Assembly (NCBI RefSeq): GCF_030687535.1
Contig: NZ_CP117437.1
Location: forward strand, 951,501-1,015,500
Source of the DNA: Pseudomonas sp. FP2335
GTDB lineage: Bacteria > Pseudomonadota > Gammaproteobacteria > Pseudomonadales > Pseudomonadaceae
Length of the DNA stretch: 64,000 nucleotides
Direction: 5' to 3'
Shown here: piece by piece, positions 62,110-64,000 of the stretch
Numbering within the stretch: the stretch's first letter is position 1
How the letters are laid out: each line of letters starts with the position of its first letter
Program-made: the position numbers and the translations under genes
Notes under the pieces: model-generated
Seen by the model: the letters and a program-made list of their open reading frames with translations, nothing else
Database searches by the model: none
Told to the model about the DNA's origin: nothing

Positions 62110-63320
62110 TGAGCAAGTTCATGGATTGGGTGGATGCGCGCTTCCCCGCCACTAAAATGTGGGAAGACCATCTCAGCAAATATTACGCACCAAAGAACTT
62201 CAACTTCTTCTACTTCTTCGGTTCCCTGGCGCTGCTGGTGTTGGTCAACCAGATCGTCACCGGGGTCTGGCTGACGATGAGCTACACGCCGTCGGCTGAA
62301 GAAGCGTTCGCCTCCGTCGAATACATCATGCGTGACGTCGAGTACGGCTCGATCCTGCGCCTGCTGCACTCCACTGGCGCGTCGGCGTTCTTTATCGTCG
62401 TCTACCTGCACATGTTCCGCGGCTTGCTCTACGGCTCGTACCAGAAGCCTCGCGAACTGGTATGGGTGTTCGGCATGCTGATCTACCTGGCGCTGATGGC
62501 GGAAGCCTTCATGGGCTACCTGCTGCCTTGGGGCCAGATGTCGTACTGGGGCGCCCAGGTGATCATCTCGTTGTTTGGTGCGATCCCGGTGATCGGCAAC
62601 GACCTGACCCAGTGGATCCGTGGTGACTACCTGATCTCGGGGATCACCCTGAACCGCTTCTTCGCCTTGCACGTGGTGGCCTTGCCGATCGTGATCCTGG
62701 GCCTGGTGGTGTTGCACATCCTGGCACTGCACGAAGTGGGTTCGAACAACCCGGACGGTGTGGACATCAAGAAGCACAAGGACGAGAACGGCATCCCGCT
62801 GGATGGCATTCCGTTCCACCCTTACTACACCGTGAAAGACATTGTCGGCGTAGTGGTGTTCTTGTTCGTGTTCTGCTCGATCGTGTTCTTCTTCCCGGAG
62901 ATGGGCGGCTATTTCCTCGAGAAGCCTAACTTCGAACAGGCCAACGCCTTCAAGACCCCTGAGCACATTGCCCCGGTCTGGTACTTCACGCCGTTCTACG
63001 CAATTTTGCGTGCGATCCCCGACAAACTCATGGGCGTGATCGCCATGGGAGCGGCCATCGCGGTGCTGTTCGTATTGCCTTGGCTCGACCGCAGCCCGGT
63101 CAAGTCCATGCGCTACAAGGGTTGGCTGAGCAAAATCTGGCTGTGGGTGTTCTGCATTGCCTTCGTGATCCTGGGTGTCCTCGGCGTGTTGGCGCCAACC
63201 CCTGAGCGTACGTTGCTGTCGCAGGTCTGCACCTTCCTGTATTTCGCCTACTTCATTCTGATGCCGTTCTATACCCGGCTAGAGAAGACCAAACCGGTTC
63301 CGGAAAGGGTGACTGGCTGA
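62109..63320 (+). CDS. petB: Cytochrome b of the bc1 complex
   Basis: A 403-residue integral membrane subunit with two b hemes and the quinol sites. Heme histidines fit LLHSTGASAFFIVVYLHMF (helix B) and FFALHVVALPIVILGLVVLH (helix D). The Qo-site motif PEWY reads PVWY here (Val290 at the Glu position). Helices continue through a C-terminal extension. An adjacent GTG at 62106 is a less likely start. The stop overlaps the petC ATG by one base. Confidence 0.97.
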   Translation: MSKFMDWVDARFPATKMWEDHLSKYYAPKNFNFFYFFGSLALLVLVNQIVTGVWLTMSYTPSAEEAFASVEYIMRDVEYGSILRLLHSTGASAFFIVVYLHMFRGLLYGSYQKPRELVWVFGMLIYLALMAEAFMGYLLPWGQMSYWGAQVIISLFGAIPVIGNDLTQWIRGDYLISGITLNRFFALHVVALPIVILGLVVLHILALHEVGSNNPDGVDIKKHKDENGIPLDGIPFHPYYTVKDIVGVVVFLFVFCSIVFFFPEMGGYFLEKPNFEQANAFKTPEHIAPVWYFTPFYAILRAIPDKLMGVIAMGAAIAVLFVLPWLDRSPVKSMRYKGWLSKIWLWVFCIAFVILGVLGVLAPTPERTLLSQVCTFLYFAYFILMPFYTRLEKTKPVPERVTG

Positions 63321-64000
63321 TGAAAAAATTATTCGTTGCATTGATGCTTGCGGCCCTGCCGCTGCTGTCCTTCGCTGCCGAGCACGGTGGCCCTGAGCTG
63401 GAAAAGGTCGACATCGACGTGTCCGACAAGGCCGCCATGCAGGATGGTCTGCGCACCTTTACCAACTACTGCATGGGCTGCCACAGCGCCAAGTTCCAGC
63501 GTTACGAGCGTGTCGCCGATGACTTGGGTATCCCCCATGACGTGATGCTCAGTCACGCGGTGTTCAGCGGCGCCAAGATCGGCGACCACATGAGCATCGG
63601 CATGCAGCCGGCTGACGCCAAGACCTGGTTCGGTGCGGCACCGCCCGACCTGACCCTGGTCGCCCGTGTACGTGGCACCGATTGGCTCTACGGCTACCTC
63701 AAGTCGTTCTATGAAGACCCGTCGCGCCCATACGGCGTGAACAACAAAGTCTTCCCGAACGTCGGCATGCCGAACGTTCTGGTCGGCCTGCAGGGTCGCC
63801 AAGTGGTAGGATGCAAGCAGGTTCAGGTCGTTGAAAACGGTAAGAAGCAATATGACCCGTTGACTGGCACGCCTTTGACTCACGAAGCGTGCGATCAACT
63901 GACCATCGTGCCCAAGACCGGAGCGCTGAATGAAGAGCAGTTCGACGAGAAAGTAAAAAACCTCGTGACCTTCCTGGCCTACTCGGCCAACCCGGTCAAA
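63320..64000 (+). CDS. petC: Cytochrome c1 of the bc1 complex (partial)
   Basis: The first 227 codons are present; the frame is open at the window end, and the family length is about 260 residues. A signal peptide starts MKKLFVALMLAALPLLSFA. The heme-binding motif is CMGCH (within YCMGCHSAKF). Downstream, GMQPADAKTWFGAAPPDLTL and GVNNKVFPNVGMPNVL fit the region holding the axial Met. The C-terminal membrane anchor lies beyond the window. Together with petA and petB it forms a translationally coupled operon. Confidence 0.97.
   Translation, partial: MKKLFVALMLAALPLLSFAAEHGGPELEKVDIDVSDKAAMQDGLRTFTNYCMGCHSAKFQRYERVADDLGIPHDVMLSHAVFSGAKIGDHMSIGMQPADAKTWFGAAPPDLTLVARVRGTDWLYGYLKSFYEDPSRPYGVNNKVFPNVGMPNVLVGLQGRQVVGCKQVQVVENGKKQYDPLTGTPLTHEACDQLTIVPKTGALNEEQFDEKVKNLVTFLAYSANPVK

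Overview
The window is a contiguous piece of a Pseudomonas chromosome, most like the P. fluorescens group. Evidence: GC-rich coding sequence, a gene order that matches remembered P. aeruginosa PAO1 neighbourhoods (nadC-ampD-ampE, piuB-piuA-piuC, speC, dppBCDF with several dppA genes and opdP, roxSR, trpS-zapE, rplM-rpsI-petABC), and REPIN-type palindromes with the core GTGGGAGCGGGCTTGCTCGC typical of this group. No phage, IS element, CRISPR array, rRNA or tRNA was seen.

Layout. 1-7.3 kb: a small DUF6388 protein, nadC (NAD synthesis), a DUF1631 protein, ampD-ampE (peptidoglycan recycling and beta-lactamase control) and a chemoreceptor. 7.4-17 kb: a zinc-ribbon membrane protein, a TatD-like hydrolase, and the fructose phosphotransferase system (fruR divergent from fruB-fruK-fruA, with an exact Cra/FruR operator between them), then a PhoD-type phosphatase. 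17-25.4 kb: iron uptake (piuB reductase, piuA TonB receptor, piuC dioxygenase, Sel1 protein), then speC, the ornithine decarboxylase that makes putrescine. 25.6-29.1 kb: an OpuC-type osmoprotectant ABC importer. 29.4-31.8 kb: prfC and two tiny secreted acidic proteins.

31.9-44.5 kb is a peptide-uptake cluster: one dppBCDF transporter, four separate DppA-type binding proteins and an OpdP-type porin, all on the minus strand. 44.6-48 kb holds one large accessory gene of lower GC that resembles dermonecrotic-toxin-domain proteins; its N-terminus and upstream sequence look like those of a type III secreted effector. 48-64 kb returns to conserved backbone: a SIMPL-domain protein, the RoxS/RoxR redox two-component system, a YddA-like ABC exporter, zapG, an alpha/beta hydrolase, trpS, zapE, a GlxA-type regulator divergent from a long-chain-type acyl-CoA dehydrogenase, an aldo-keto reductase, rplM-rpsI, and petABC for the cytochrome bc1 complex, with petC cut off by the window end.

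The two observations most worth following are (1) a leader on speC in which a 21-codon reading frame ends inside the loop of an intrinsic terminator, the geometry of a translation-coupled attenuator, and (2) the large toxin-like gene with an hrp-box-like promoter and a type III-style N-terminus. Repeated sequence elements upstream of individual dppA and opdP genes, and long hairpins without U-tracts after them, suggest separate control of each binding protein.
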